A stretch of 6,144 nt of DNA from Oscillospiraceae bacterium (GCA_009776345.1 WRLS01000123.1:1-6144); one strand, 5' to 3'. Numbered from the stretch's first letter, positions 1-5,919 are shown. A program made the numbers and translations. Notes: generated from the sequence alone by a model not told the origin.

Positions 1-70
1 AGTGTCATGAATTAGCAGATACCGGTAGGGGCGCCACCCTGCCGCCCGCCTGTTATCGCCAAACGTTGTT

Positions 71-149
71 GTAGGGGACGCGCCCCTGCGCGTCCCGAAA
101 AACCGAACCGCATCGAACAATGCGGGACGCGCGGGGGCGCGTCCCCTAC
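71..149. repeat. 27-bp imperfect inverted repeat whose arms are themselves hairpins
   Basis: The arm at 71-97 is complementary to 123-149 at 26 of 27 positions; the exception (T87 opposite G133) would be a G-U wobble in RNA. The loop is 98-122. Each arm is also self-complementary: GGGACGCG at 75-82 pairs with CGCGTCCC at 89-96, and 124-131 pairs with 138-145. The element can therefore fold as one long hairpin or as two short ones. It begins 82 bases beyond the ilvE stop and could stop or stabilise that transcript, but no T-run follows it on either strand, so a classical intrinsic terminator is not supported. Confidence 0.75.
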
Positions 150-158
150 CGGGTATTT

Positions 159-186
159 GCGGTTTCGCCAAGCGGTTAGAAACCGC
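159..186. repeat. 8-bp stem-loop downstream of ilvE
   Basis: GCGGTTTC at 159-166 pairs exactly with GAAACCGC at 179-186 across a 12-base loop. It is the first strong hairpin met by leftward transcription leaving ilvE, 44 bases after the stop codon. No T-tract follows on the minus strand, so it may be a transcript 3'-end or stabilising structure rather than an intrinsic terminator. It overlaps the outer GTAGGGGCG repeat arm by three bases. Confidence 0.4.
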
Positions 187-230
187 CCCTACAGCACAAA
201 CCAACACGTTTATGACATAACCAACAATCC

Positions 231-1298
231 CTATACCCGATATACCCACCCGAACGGATCAGCTTTCTTGCAAAGCTGGATGCCGGTTAGCTCATCATAG
301 AGCGTTTGTGCCACCTTGCCGATCTTGCCGCCGGTGAGCTTCATGACTTCATCTTTCCAGCCAAGCTCGCCGATGGGGGAAACCACCGCCGCCGTGCCGG
401 TGGCGAAGGCTTCGTCAAGCCGCCCGGCTTTGTAGGCGTCATACACCTCGTCGGTGGTGATGGGGCGCTCGGTTACTGTATAACCGAGACTGCGGAGCAG
501 CTCGACGGAGCTTTTGCGGGTGATCCCCGCGAGGATCGTTTCGCTTGTGGGGGGGGTGATAACCTCGCCGCTGATTACAAAGAACGCGTTTGACGTGCCG
601 ATTTCCTCGACATAGCGGCGTTCCTTACCGTCAAGCCACATCACCTGCGCGTAGCCGTTGGCGGCCGCCAGCTTCTGCGCCAGCATCGTGCCCGCGTAGT
701 TGCCCGCGCATTTCGCGTAGCCTGTCCCTCCCGCGCCCGCGCGGGTATATTTATCCTCTACAAAGATGCGCACAGGCGACATCCCCTCCTTGTAGTAGCT
801 GCCCACAGGCGAAAGGATTGTCAGGAAGAGATAGCTGTCGGATGCGGTAACGCCGAGGACAGGGTCGGTGGCGAGGATGAACGGGCGGATATACAGTGAG
901 GTGCCATCGCCCGAGGGAATCCAGCCGCGTTCGGTATTTACCAGCTCGCGGATAGCATCAAGGGTAAAATCTTCATCAAGCGTGGGGATGCAAAGCCGCT
1001 CAAGACCGGTGTTCATGCGCTTTATATTCTCGCGCGGGCGAAACATCACTATTTCGCCGCCGCCGGTTTTGTAAGCCTTCAGCCCCTCAAATATGAGCTG
1101 GCCGTAATGCAGGCTTGAGGTGGCGGGGTCAAGCGAAAGAGGACCGTATGGGACGATGCGGGCATCATGCCAGCCCTTTGCACCGGTGTAGTTGATTGCC
1201 AGCATGTAGTCGGTGGTGAGCTTGCCGAACCCAAGCGAGCTTTCGTCCGTGGGCTTTTGCTTTAGCTCCGCGCGTTTTTCAAAGCGTAGGTTTTCCAT
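231..1298 (-). CDS. ilvE: Branched-chain amino acid aminotransferase
   Basis: This is a cytoplasmic class IV (D-alanine-aminotransferase fold) PLP enzyme that interconverts leucine, isoleucine and valine with their 2-oxo acids, using 2-oxoglutarate/glutamate as the partner. The 355-residue protein carries the family landmarks: YGQLIFEGLKAY near residues 65-76, RPFILATD near 138-145, the PLP lysine K196 in GYAKCAGNY, EIGTSN at 232-237 and TGTA at 300-303 for phosphate binding. It matches the longer type (about 350 residues, like human and Bacillus BCATs) rather than the shorter E. coli type. The frame extends upstream to a GTG at 1307, but that codon overlaps the ribosome binding site. AGGAG at 1307-1311 (read on the minus strand) lies 8 bases before the ATG at 1298, so that ATG was chosen. 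The gene is divergent from the second aminotransferase and shares a symmetric promoter region with it. No T-box or leader fits in its roughly 26-base untranslated region. Confidence 0.95.
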   Translation of the reverse strand: MENLRFEKRAELKQKPTDESSLGFGKLTTDYMLAINYTGAKGWHDARIVPYGPLSLDPATSSLHYGQLIFEGLKAYKTGGGEIVMFRPRENIKRMNTGLERLCIPTLDEDFTLDAIRELVNTERGWIPSGDGTSLYIRPFILATDPVLGVTASDSYLFLTILSPVGSYYKEGMSPVRIFVEDKYTRAGAGGTGYAKCAGNYAGTMLAQKLAAANGYAQVMWLDGKERRYVEEIGTSNAFFVISGEVITPPTSETILAGITRKSSVELLRSLGYTVTERPITTDEVYDAYKAGRLDEAFATGTAAVVSPIGELGWKDEVMKLTGGKIGKVAQTLYDELTGIQLCKKADPFGWVYRV

Positions 1299-1306
1299 TT
1301 TCAGCA

Positions 1307-1311
1307 CTCCT
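1307..1311 (-). promoter_or_regulatory. Ribosome binding site fixing the ilvE start
   Basis: On the minus strand this reads AGGAG, followed by 8 bases (TGCTGAAA) and then ATG at 1298. The alternative GTG start at 1305-1307 uses the last G of this same motif and so could not be served by it. Confidence 0.75.
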
Positions 1312-1330
1312 ATCTCATTAGCTGACTACT

Positions 1331-1359
1331 AATATATCATAAATCAGGCGGCATGAAAA
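1331..1359 (-). promoter_or_regulatory. Leftward promoter for ilvE
   Basis: Read on the minus strand, TTTTCA (1359-1354, four of six to the -35 consensus) is followed by a 17-base spacer and TATATT (1336-1331). TGA immediately precedes the -10 and makes it an extended TGn type. Transcription would begin near 1324, giving a leader of about 26 bases that contains the AGGAG motif. The -35 box lies inside the left arm of the palindrome at 1354-1373. Confidence 0.55.
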
Positions 1360-1373
1360 GAAAAATCTTTTCA
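1354..1373. promoter_or_regulatory. 20-bp palindrome between divergent promoters, candidate operator
   Basis: TGAAAAGA at 1354-1361 and TCTTTTCA at 1366-1373 are perfect complements separated by AAAA. The dyad centre (1363.5) is also the exact centre between the two promoters, and each arm contains one -35 hexamer. A dimeric regulator bound here would cover both promoters at once. The motif is not the CodY box (AATTTTCNGAAAATT) and I cannot assign it to a known regulator. The alternative is that the symmetry simply reflects two overlapping promoters. Confidence 0.5.
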
Positions 1374-1396
1374 AACGGAAATGTTTGTGCTATATT
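1368..1396 (+). promoter_or_regulatory. Rightward promoter for the aminotransferase-methyltransferase-trpS unit
   Basis: TTTTCA (1368-1373), a 17-base spacer and TATATT (1391-1396) with TGC just upstream form an extended -10 promoter. Its elements match the leftward promoter. Transcription would start near 1403, leaving about 40 bases before the ATG at 1444. This places the upstream in-frame ATG at 1381 inside the promoter spacer. Confidence 0.55.
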
Positions 1397-1443
1397 TATA
1401 TCAACCGGAACTGCTATCGCTGCAAAAAGAAAGGAAAACCGTT

Positions 1444-2640
1444 ATGGAATACCGCATCTCAAACCGTATGCAGGGGCTTAGGCCCTCCGCGATCCGTGAG
1501 ATTTTTAAATACGCGGGCGACCCCTCGGTCATCTCGCTGGCGGCGGGCGACCCCGCGCCCGAAAGCCTGCCCGTGGCGGAGATGAAAGAAATCCTATCCG
1601 CCCTGCTCGACGAAAACCCGATGGCGGCGCTGCTCTACTCCCAAAGCGAGGGGCACCCGCCGTTCAGGGCGGCGGTGAAGGAATACGCGGCGCGGGTGTA
1701 CGGGGCGTTCGGCCCGGATGATGAGCTGATCATTACCTCCGGCGCGCAGCAATGCATGGATTTAACCTGCAAAACCCTGTGCAACGAGGGCGATACCATT
1801 ATTTGCGAGGACCCCAGCTTTATCGGGTCACTCAACTGCTTTCGCTCCTACAACGTCAATCTTGTTGGCGTGCCGATGGAGCATGACGGCATTGATCTTG
1901 AAAAACTCGAAGCCGCGCTCAAATCGAACCCGCACACCCGGTTTCTCTACCTGATACCAAACTTCCAGAACCCCACGGGGATAACCATGAGCATGGAAAA
2001 ACGCCGCGCTGTATACGAACTGGCGAAGATGCACGGCGTACTCATCCTTGAGGACAACCCCTACGGCGACCTTCGCTTCGAGGGCGAAAACCTCCCCGCG
2101 ATCAAATCAATGGATACAGAGGGCATAGTAATCTACGCGGGGACATTCTCGAAGATACTGTCAACCGGGATGCGCGTGGGCTATCTCATCGCCCCGCGGG
2201 AGCTGATGGGCAAGATTGTAGTTGCCAAGCAGTGTACCGACGTTCACACCGGTATGTTAGGCCAGCTGCTCTGCCACCGCTTCCTTGCCGAACGCGATAT
2301 TTGCGCGCATGTGGAGGCTAACAAAAAAATCTATGCCGAAAAATGCCGGCTGATGCTCGGCGAGATGGAAAAGGGCTTCCCCGCGGGGGTCACCTGGACA
2401 AAACCGCAGGGCGGGCTGTTTATCTGGTGTACTATGCCAAAGCATGTGGACGGCGCGGATTTTGCCATGCGGCTGGTGCGTGACCATAAGGTTTGCGTTG
2501 TGCCCGGCGGCGCGTTCGCTGTGGATTCTAAAAGCGCTGCACACGCAAACTGCTTCCGCATGAATTTTTCAACGCCCTCGCCGGAAAAGATTATAAAGGG
2601 CGTTGGCATCGCGGGGAATTTGCTTAGGGAAATGATTTAA
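1444..2640 (+). CDS. PLP-dependent class I/II aminotransferase (ARO8/LysN-like)
   Basis: This is a cytoplasmic fold-type I aminotransferase of the COG1167 group, the catalytic module of MocR regulators without their DNA-binding domain. The nearest well-known relative by eye is Thermus LysN (2-aminoadipate transaminase); members also act on aromatic and branched-chain substrates, so the amino acid used cannot be read from sequence. In the 398-residue protein, visible landmarks are SGAQQ at 99-103, PNFQNPTG with N176, EDNPYGD with D204 and Y207 contacting PLP, the Schiff-base lysine K237 in GTFSKIL, R244 for phosphate, and the carboxylate-binding R372 in CFRMNFS. The ATG at 1444 was preferred because AAAGGA (1430-1435) sits 8 bases upstream, and because the longer frame from 1381 starts upstream of the predicted transcription start and adds residues atypical of the family. 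It is followed after 20 bases by the methyltransferase gene, probably in one operon. Confidence 0.88.
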   Translation: MEYRISNRMQGLRPSAIREIFKYAGDPSVISLAAGDPAPESLPVAEMKEILSALLDENPMAALLYSQSEGHPPFRAAVKEYAARVYGAFGPDDELIITSGAQQCMDLTCKTLCNEGDTIICEDPSFIGSLNCFRSYNVNLVGVPMEHDGIDLEKLEAALKSNPHTRFLYLIPNFQNPTGITMSMEKRRAVYELAKMHGVLILEDNPYGDLRFEGENLPAIKSMDTEGIVIYAGTFSKILSTGMRVGYLIAPRELMGKIVVAKQCTDVHTGMLGQLLCHRFLAERDICAHVEANKKIYAEKCRLMLGEMEKGFPAGVTWTKPQGGLFIWCTMPKHVDGADFAMRLVRDHKVCVVPGGAFAVDSKSAAHANCFRMNFSTPSPEKIIKGVGIAGNLLREMI

Positions 2641-2660
2641 ATGATTTAGCGGAGGGTAAA

Positions 2661-3731
2661 ATGGATACAGCAATATTCGGCACCACAAAACAAATCTATG
2701 ACCGGCTGGAGGATGCGTTATCCAAAACGGTTTTTGAGAACCGGCTGCTATGGAATTTAACAGGGGATTATAAGTTTATAGACAACATCATAAAAACATT
2801 CCCGGAGTTTGATTCGCATAACAGGGATGCGATCAATGACCATTTTTTGCAGCAAAACAGGGAAATTATCGCATATGGGCGGGGCGGTGTGTTTACTTCG
2901 TTTTCGTTAATATGCGATAAAGTAAAACTCGCCGCCGTATGTGACGGGGATGAAAACAAGCGGGAAATGCTAAAGGAAAGATATAACGTTATTTCACCGG
3001 AAGAATTAAAGATACGCTTTCCCGAAAGCTATGTTGTTATCACAACGCTGTCGGACAAATACAATTCCGAAATATATGAAAACCTGGTAAGGATGGGGTT
3101 TCAAAGGGAACAAATACTGGTGTTCAAGGATTTTCTGAAATCAAGAGGCTCTGAGTTGTTTCCGCCGTATTTTGTCCCGGGAATCGTCAAGCCTGTTGCG
3201 CAGGATGAAGTTTTTATAGATGCCGGGTGTTTTAATGGGAATGATTGCGTTGAATTTAAAAAATGGTGCGGCGGAAGCTATAAAAAAATAATCGCGTTCG
3301 AGCCGAATCCGGCGCAATATCAGAAGTGTAAAGATATTTTAAAGGATTTTGGCAATCTTGAGATATACCCATACGGGCTTTGGAATGAAAATACCGAGTT
3401 GCGGTTTTACGAATGGGGGCCCGGTTCCCGGATCAGCAAAAATCAAGAGGAAGAAACAACAACAATCAAAACGGTAAAGCTTGACGGTATATTAAACGGG
3501 GAAAAAGCGACGTTCATAAAGATGGATATAGAAGGGGCTGAGTTAAATGCGTTAAAAGGCGCGGAACAAACCATCTTGAAGCACCGGCCCAAGCTGGCGG
3601 TTTGCGTATATCACAAGCTCGAGGATATATGGGAGATCCCGTCTTACATTTTATCCTTGCATAACGATTACAAGATTTATTTCAGGCAGCATTCCGTTCG
3701 CCAAACCGAAACAGTGTTTTATGCTGTCTAA
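2661..3731 (+). CDS. FkbM-family SAM-dependent methyltransferase with N-terminal nucleotide-binding-like domain
   Basis: The C-terminal half is an FkbM-type (Methyltransf_21) domain. It has SAM-binding FIDAGCFNGND (185-195), the acidic strand end AFEPNP (212-217), and IKMDIEGAE (286-294), the signature of this family, followed by LAVCVYH. FkbM enzymes are mostly O-methyltransferases for sugars, polyketides or other small molecules; the substrate here is unknown. Residues about 68-155 look like a separate Rossmann-type module: AYGRGG at 71-76, then AAVCDGDENK and VVITTL, an arrangement seen N-terminal to FkbM domains in surface-glycan loci. There is no signal peptide or membrane segment. GGAGG at 2651-2655 precedes the ATG by 5 bases. 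The gene is tightly packed between the aminotransferase and trpS, yet its composition differs: 2941-3000 has 26 G/C of 60, against 40 of 60 at 4021-4080 in trpS, and it prefers AAA, GAA and ATA codons. This suggests later acquisition. The family call is strong; the role is unknown. Confidence 0.88.
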   Translation: MDTAIFGTTKQIYDRLEDALSKTVFENRLLWNLTGDYKFIDNIIKTFPEFDSHNRDAINDHFLQQNREIIAYGRGGVFTSFSLICDKVKLAAVCDGDENKREMLKERYNVISPEELKIRFPESYVVITTLSDKYNSEIYENLVRMGFQREQILVFKDFLKSRGSELFPPYFVPGIVKPVAQDEVFIDAGCFNGNDCVEFKKWCGGSYKKIIAFEPNPAQYQKCKDILKDFGNLEIYPYGLWNENTELRFYEWGPGSRISKNQEEETTTIKTVKLDGILNGEKATFIKMDIEGAELNALKGAEQTILKHRPKLAVCVYHKLEDIWEIPSYILSLHNDYKIYFRQHSVRQTETVFYAV

Positions 3732-3749
3732 AACCAAAGGGGTGTAACC

Positions 3750-4754
3750 ATGGAACAAACCACGAGAAGAAAAATATCCTATTCGGGGATACAGCCAAGC
3801 GGCGTGATCCACCTTGCCAACTATATCGGCGCCTTGCGCAACTGGGTGGCATTGCAGGAGGAATACGACTGCTTTTACTGCATTGTGGATATGCACGCGA
3901 TTACAGTTCGGCAAGACCCCAGGGATTTGCGCGAAAACACGATCGCGGCATACGCAATGGGCGTTGCCTGCGGGATCGACCCCGTGAAAAGCATCTTCTA
4001 CATCCAGAGCCACGCGCCCGCCCACGGGGAGCTTGCGTGGGTCCTCAACTGCTACACACCCTTCGGCGAGCTTGGCCGCATGACGCAGTTTAAGGAGAAA
4101 TCCGAAACCCACGCGGATAACATCAACGCGGGGCTGTTCACCTATCCCGTGCTTCAAGCGGCGGATATCCTGCTATACGATTCCGACGTTGTGCCTGTGG
4201 GCGAGGATCAAAAACAGCACCTTGAGCTTTCGCGGAACATCGCTGTGCGCTTCAACGGCATTTACGGGGATGTGTTCCGCGTGCCGGAGCCGTTTATCTC
4301 AAAGTCCGGCGCGCGTATTATGAGCCTTGCCGACCCCGCCAAGAAAATGAGCAAGTCCGACCCGAATCCGCGCAGTTATATCTCGATGCTCGACCCGCGC
4401 GATACCGTCATCAAGAAATTCAAATCCGCGGTGACCGACAGCGAATCCGAGGTGTGCTTTCGCGAGGGCAAGGACGGCATTAACAATCTGATGATCATTT
4501 ACGGCGTGGTAGCGGGCAAAACAAACAACGAGATCGAACGCGAATTCGCGGGCAGGGGCTACGGCGATTTCAAAATGGCGGTGGGGGAATCCGTCGCGGA
4601 TTTCCTTTCCCCCATCCAGGAAAAATATCACGGGCTGATGGCAGACAGGGCGTATATTGAAGGCTGCTGGAAATCGGGCGGCGAACGCGCCCGCGCGATC
4701 TCGAACCGCACAATGGCGACAGTGCTGGAGAAAGTCGGCATGGTGCGGCGGTGA
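3750..4754 (+). CDS. trpS: Tryptophan--tRNA ligase (tryptophanyl-tRNA synthetase)
   Basis: This class Ic aminoacyl-tRNA synthetase charges tRNA-Trp with tryptophan using ATP in the cytoplasm. The 334-residue protein aligns by eye along its whole length with Bacillus TrpRS. It has SGIQPSG (12-18), the HIGH-equivalent HLAN (21-24), VDMHAIT with H49, GELGRMTQFKEKS (106-118), the tryptophan-binding AADILLY with D139, VPVGEDQKQHLEL (148-160) and KMSKSDPN (199-206). H49 aligns with Bacillus H43, the residue whose change to Asn gives indolmycin resistance, so a specialised resistance enzyme is not indicated. Two departures from the Bacillus enzyme are Ala in place of Gly in the HIGH motif (HLAN versus TIGN) and Gln136 where Bacillus has Met129. 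AAAGGGG (3736-3742) lies 7 bases before the ATG. It starts 18 bases after the methyltransferase stop and is probably co-transcribed; no T-box leader fits there. No convincing terminator follows. Confidence 0.96.
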   Translation: MEQTTRRKISYSGIQPSGVIHLANYIGALRNWVALQEEYDCFYCIVDMHAITVRQDPRDLRENTIAAYAMGVACGIDPVKSIFYIQSHAPAHGELAWVLNCYTPFGELGRMTQFKEKSETHADNINAGLFTYPVLQAADILLYDSDVVPVGEDQKQHLELSRNIAVRFNGIYGDVFRVPEPFISKSGARIMSLADPAKKMSKSDPNPRSYISMLDPRDTVIKKFKSAVTDSESEVCFREGKDGINNLMIIYGVVAGKTNNEIEREFAGRGYGDFKMAVGESVADFLSPIQEKYHGLMADRAYIEGCWKSGGERARAISNRTMATVLEKVGMVRR

Positions 4755-4840
4755 GCGGCAAAAACAGCAAAAACCGCCATGCTTTCACACAGCGGCCAAT
4801 GCTTTTGGTTGAGGTATGTTTTGAGGAGGTTGAGCGCTTA

Positions 4841-4874
4841 CCCGTAAACGATGCGGCTTCGTTTATCCATCGGG
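4841..4874 (+). other. Imperfect stem-loop between trpS and lexA
   Basis: TAAACGA at 4845-4851 pairs exactly with TCGTTTA at 4859-4865 around a 7-base loop. CCCG at 4841-4844 can pair with CGGG at 4871-4874 below a 5-base bulge. No T-run follows, so it is not an intrinsic terminator by the usual criteria. It may be a 3' structure of the trpS transcript. The rest of 4755-4896 shows no supported gene or motif. Confidence 0.3.
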
Positions 4875-4896
4875 CATGAACCCAGTATAGACCTGC

Positions 4897-4919
4897 TTTG
4901 TTAAGCGGCTGTTAACAAA
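4897..4919. promoter_or_regulatory. Inverted repeat over the lexA -35 box, candidate LexA operator
   Basis: TTTGTTAA (4897-4904) and TTAACAAA (4912-4919) are perfect complements separated by 7 bases. The same bases also give a direct repeat, TGTTAA at 4899-4904 and 4910-4915, with an 11-base period, about one helical turn. The right arm contains the -35 hexamer of the lexA promoter, the expected place for autorepression. The classical Firmicutes SOS box (CGAAC-N4-GTTCG) is absent from 4755-4971. LexA binding is an inference from position only. Confidence 0.4.
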
Positions 4920-4941
4920 CATCGAAAAAATATTGTATTAT
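4912..4941 (+). promoter_or_regulatory. lexA promoter
   Basis: TTAACA (4912-4917, five of six to consensus) is followed after 18 bases by TATTAT (4936-4941, five of six). Transcription would begin near 4948. That leaves only about 9 bases before the ATG at 4957 but about 24 before the GTG at 4972. Confidence 0.55.
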
Positions 4942-4958
4942 TTGTAAAGATTAGAAAT

Positions 4959-4962
4959 GGAG
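4959..4962 (+). promoter_or_regulatory. Ribosome binding site favouring the GTG start of lexA
   Basis: GGAG lies 9 bases before the GTG at 4972. The motif overlaps the in-frame ATG at 4957, which itself has no recognisable ribosome binding site upstream (only AAAGA near 4946). Confidence 0.45.
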
Positions 4963-4971
4963 TGTGATCAT

Positions 4972-5559
4972 GTGGAAAAGGTTGACAGAAGGCGCGAAAA
5001 AATCTATCAGTATATACTGAAAAGGCTCGGGGAGGGTGTTGCCCCCACTGTGCGGGAGATTTGCACGGACTTAAATATCCCGTCTACATCCACCGTGCAT
5101 ACCGACCTGCATCATTTCATGGGCACCGGGCTGATCGAAATGCAGGAAGGCCGCAACCGCACGATAAAATTGCCGGGAACAGCCGGCGCGCATGTGCCGC
5201 TTTTGGGCACGGTGACAGCCGGACAGCCGATTCTGGCGGTGCAGAACATTGAGCGGTATCTTCCCGTGGCGCTTACAGGTGTGCCGGGAAAGGAAATGTT
5301 TGCCCTGCATGTGAAGGGTGACAGCATGATGAACGCCGCTATACTTGACGGCGATATCGTCGTGGTGGAAAGCACCCCCGTGGCTGAAAACGGCGAGATC
5401 GTGGTAGCGCTGCTCGACGACGAGGCCACCGTGAAACGCTTTTACCGCGATGGCAAAAACATACGGCTTCAGCCCGAAAACGATGACTATGAACCAATTA
5501 TTACCGATAAAGCCGAAATCATCGGCAGGGTTGTTTCGATCATGCGCTTTTATAAATGA
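4972..5559 (+). CDS. lexA: SOS response repressor and self-cleaving protease LexA
   Basis: LexA represses DNA-damage genes, and RecA filaments trigger its autocleavage. Counted from the GTG start (195 residues), the N-terminal winged helix-turn-helix covers about 1-65, with APTVREIC and a recognition helix STSTVHTDL close to that of Bacillus LexA/DinR. The linker is followed by the S24 peptidase domain: cleavage bond A83-G84 in VTAGQP, nucleophile S118 in KGDSMM and general-base K155 in EATVKRF. All parts needed for cleavage are present and the length is normal. The GTG start was preferred because it has GGAG at a good distance and a leader of workable length from the predicted promoter; the in-frame ATG at 4957 would add five residues and remains possible. 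The gene lies 217 bases after trpS with its own promoter and ends at a terminator. The Firmicutes-type recognition helix makes the absence of a canonical SOS box upstream noteworthy. Confidence 0.95.
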   Translation: MEKVDRRREKIYQYILKRLGEGVAPTVREICTDLNIPSTSTVHTDLHHFMGTGLIEMQEGRNRTIKLPGTAGAHVPLLGTVTAGQPILAVQNIERYLPVALTGVPGKEMFALHVKGDSMMNAAILDGDIVVVESTPVAENGEIVVALLDDEATVKRFYRDGKNIRLQPENDDYEPIITDKAEIIGRVVSIMRFYK

Positions 5560-5582
5560 TTGCCAGATGCAGTATATGTATA

Positions 5583-5612
5583 GCCGGGCTTCTATGCCCG
5601 GCCGGGTGTTTT
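5583..5612 (+). terminator. Rho-independent terminator of lexA
   Basis: GCCGGGC (5583-5589) and GCCCGGC (5596-5602) form a perfect 7-bp GC stem with loop TTCTAT, 23 bases after the lexA stop. It is followed by GGGTGTTTT, a short and imperfect T-run. The stem sits directly against the stop codon of the converging DUF378 gene. On the minus strand the hairpin is followed by mixed A/T rather than a T-run, so leftward termination is less well supported. Confidence 0.6.
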
Positions 5613-5826
5613 AGTCGCGGCGTTCGGTGAGTATAACGTCACGTTCCCTGAACAGCAGGGCAATAGACCAAATACCGCCAAGGGCCACCAAGGTGTAGAT
5701 AATGCGGCTTATCGTCGTGCCCGCGCCGCCGAACGCATAGGCGATCAGGTCGAACTGGAAGAGGCCCACAAGCCCCCAGTTAAGCGCGCCGATGATGACT
5801 AATAGAAGCGCAATGCGATTCATCAT
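5611..5826 (-). CDS. DUF378 domain-containing small membrane protein
   Basis: This 71-residue protein has two hydrophobic segments, about residues 5-27 and 38-62, joined by a short loop with GGAGTT, and a charged tail (RERDVILTERRD). The opening NRIALLLVIIGALNWGLVGL and the following FDLIAYAFGG and SRIIYTLVALGG are the DUF378 (YuzA-type) pattern. Members are small inner-membrane proteins common in Bacillota and have no established function. AGGAGG (minus strand, 5841-5836) lies 9 bases before the first of two adjacent ATG codons, at 5826; the second, at 5823, would be 12 bases away, so the first was chosen. An upstream in-frame TTG at 5859 has no comparable site. The gene converges on lexA, with no gene on its own strand nearby in the window. 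The family call is confident; the function is unknown. Confidence 0.88.
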   Translation of the reverse strand: MMNRIALLLVIIGALNWGLVGLFQFDLIAYAFGGAGTTISRIIYTLVALGGIWSIALLFRERDVILTERRD

Positions 5827-5893
5827 TAAAGAATACCTCCTGTTTTGCTTTTTTAACAATTATGTCTGTGTTATTATTTTCAGGAGCGCCCAC

Positions 5894-5919
5894 ATTATAC
5901 TGCATAAATTTCGCAGTAT
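5894..5919. promoter_or_regulatory. Inverted repeat with overlapping TATAAT upstream of the DUF378 gene
   Basis: ATACTGC (5897-5903) and GCAGTAT (5913-5919) are perfect complements with a 9-base spacer. On the minus strand, a perfect -10 hexamer TATAAT occupies 5899-5894 and overlaps the repeat's left arm. It would give a leader of about 60 bases before the DUF378 start. The -35 is poor: the best hexamer, TTGGCG, lies 20 bases away. An alternative -10, CATAAT, lies at 5864-5859 with no good -35. The repeat may be an operator, but no regulator can be named. Confidence 0.3.

Larger units (their letters stand above)
20..192. repeat. Nested GTAGGGG-type inverted repeat cluster
   Basis: The stretch downstream of ilvE is built from four copies of a GTAGGGG terminus. 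Two face right (25-31 and 71-77) and two face left (143-149 and 186-192). The outer pair is GTAGGGGCG at 25-33 against its exact complement at 184-192. The inner pair is the 27-base arms described separately. TACCGGTAGGGG at 20-31 also mirrors 143-155 apart from one extra base. There is no coding potential. This resembles the short GC-rich intergenic repeats scattered through many Clostridia genomes, or a small MITE-like element. The family assignment is an inference, because no other copy lies in this window. Confidence 0.65.

Noticed and set aside
583..592. GAACGCGTTT, partly like an SOS box.
   Set aside because: It only partly matches GAAC-N4-GTTC, and it lies deep inside the ilvE coding region, away from any promoter.
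3651..4157. A 168-codon minus-strand open frame across the methyltransferase end and trpS.
   Set aside because: It is antisense to two well-supported genes and has no recognisable domains, as expected for a shadow in GC-rich coding DNA.
1444..4754. Aminotransferase, methyltransferase and TrpRS in a row recall an indolmycin-type antibiotic cluster with a self-resistance TrpRS.
   Set aside because: TrpRS keeps the indolmycin-sensitive histidine (H49, Bacillus H43), and FkbM enzymes are mostly O-methyltransferases. None of the other pathway genes (ATP-grasp, arginine oxidase) are present, and the methyltransferase differs in composition from its neighbours. A housekeeping trpS is the simpler reading.
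4799..4879. A 26-codon open frame between trpS and lexA.
   Set aside because: It has no ribosome binding site at the ATG; the GAGGAGG at 4823-4829 lies inside it and is not followed by a start at a usable distance.
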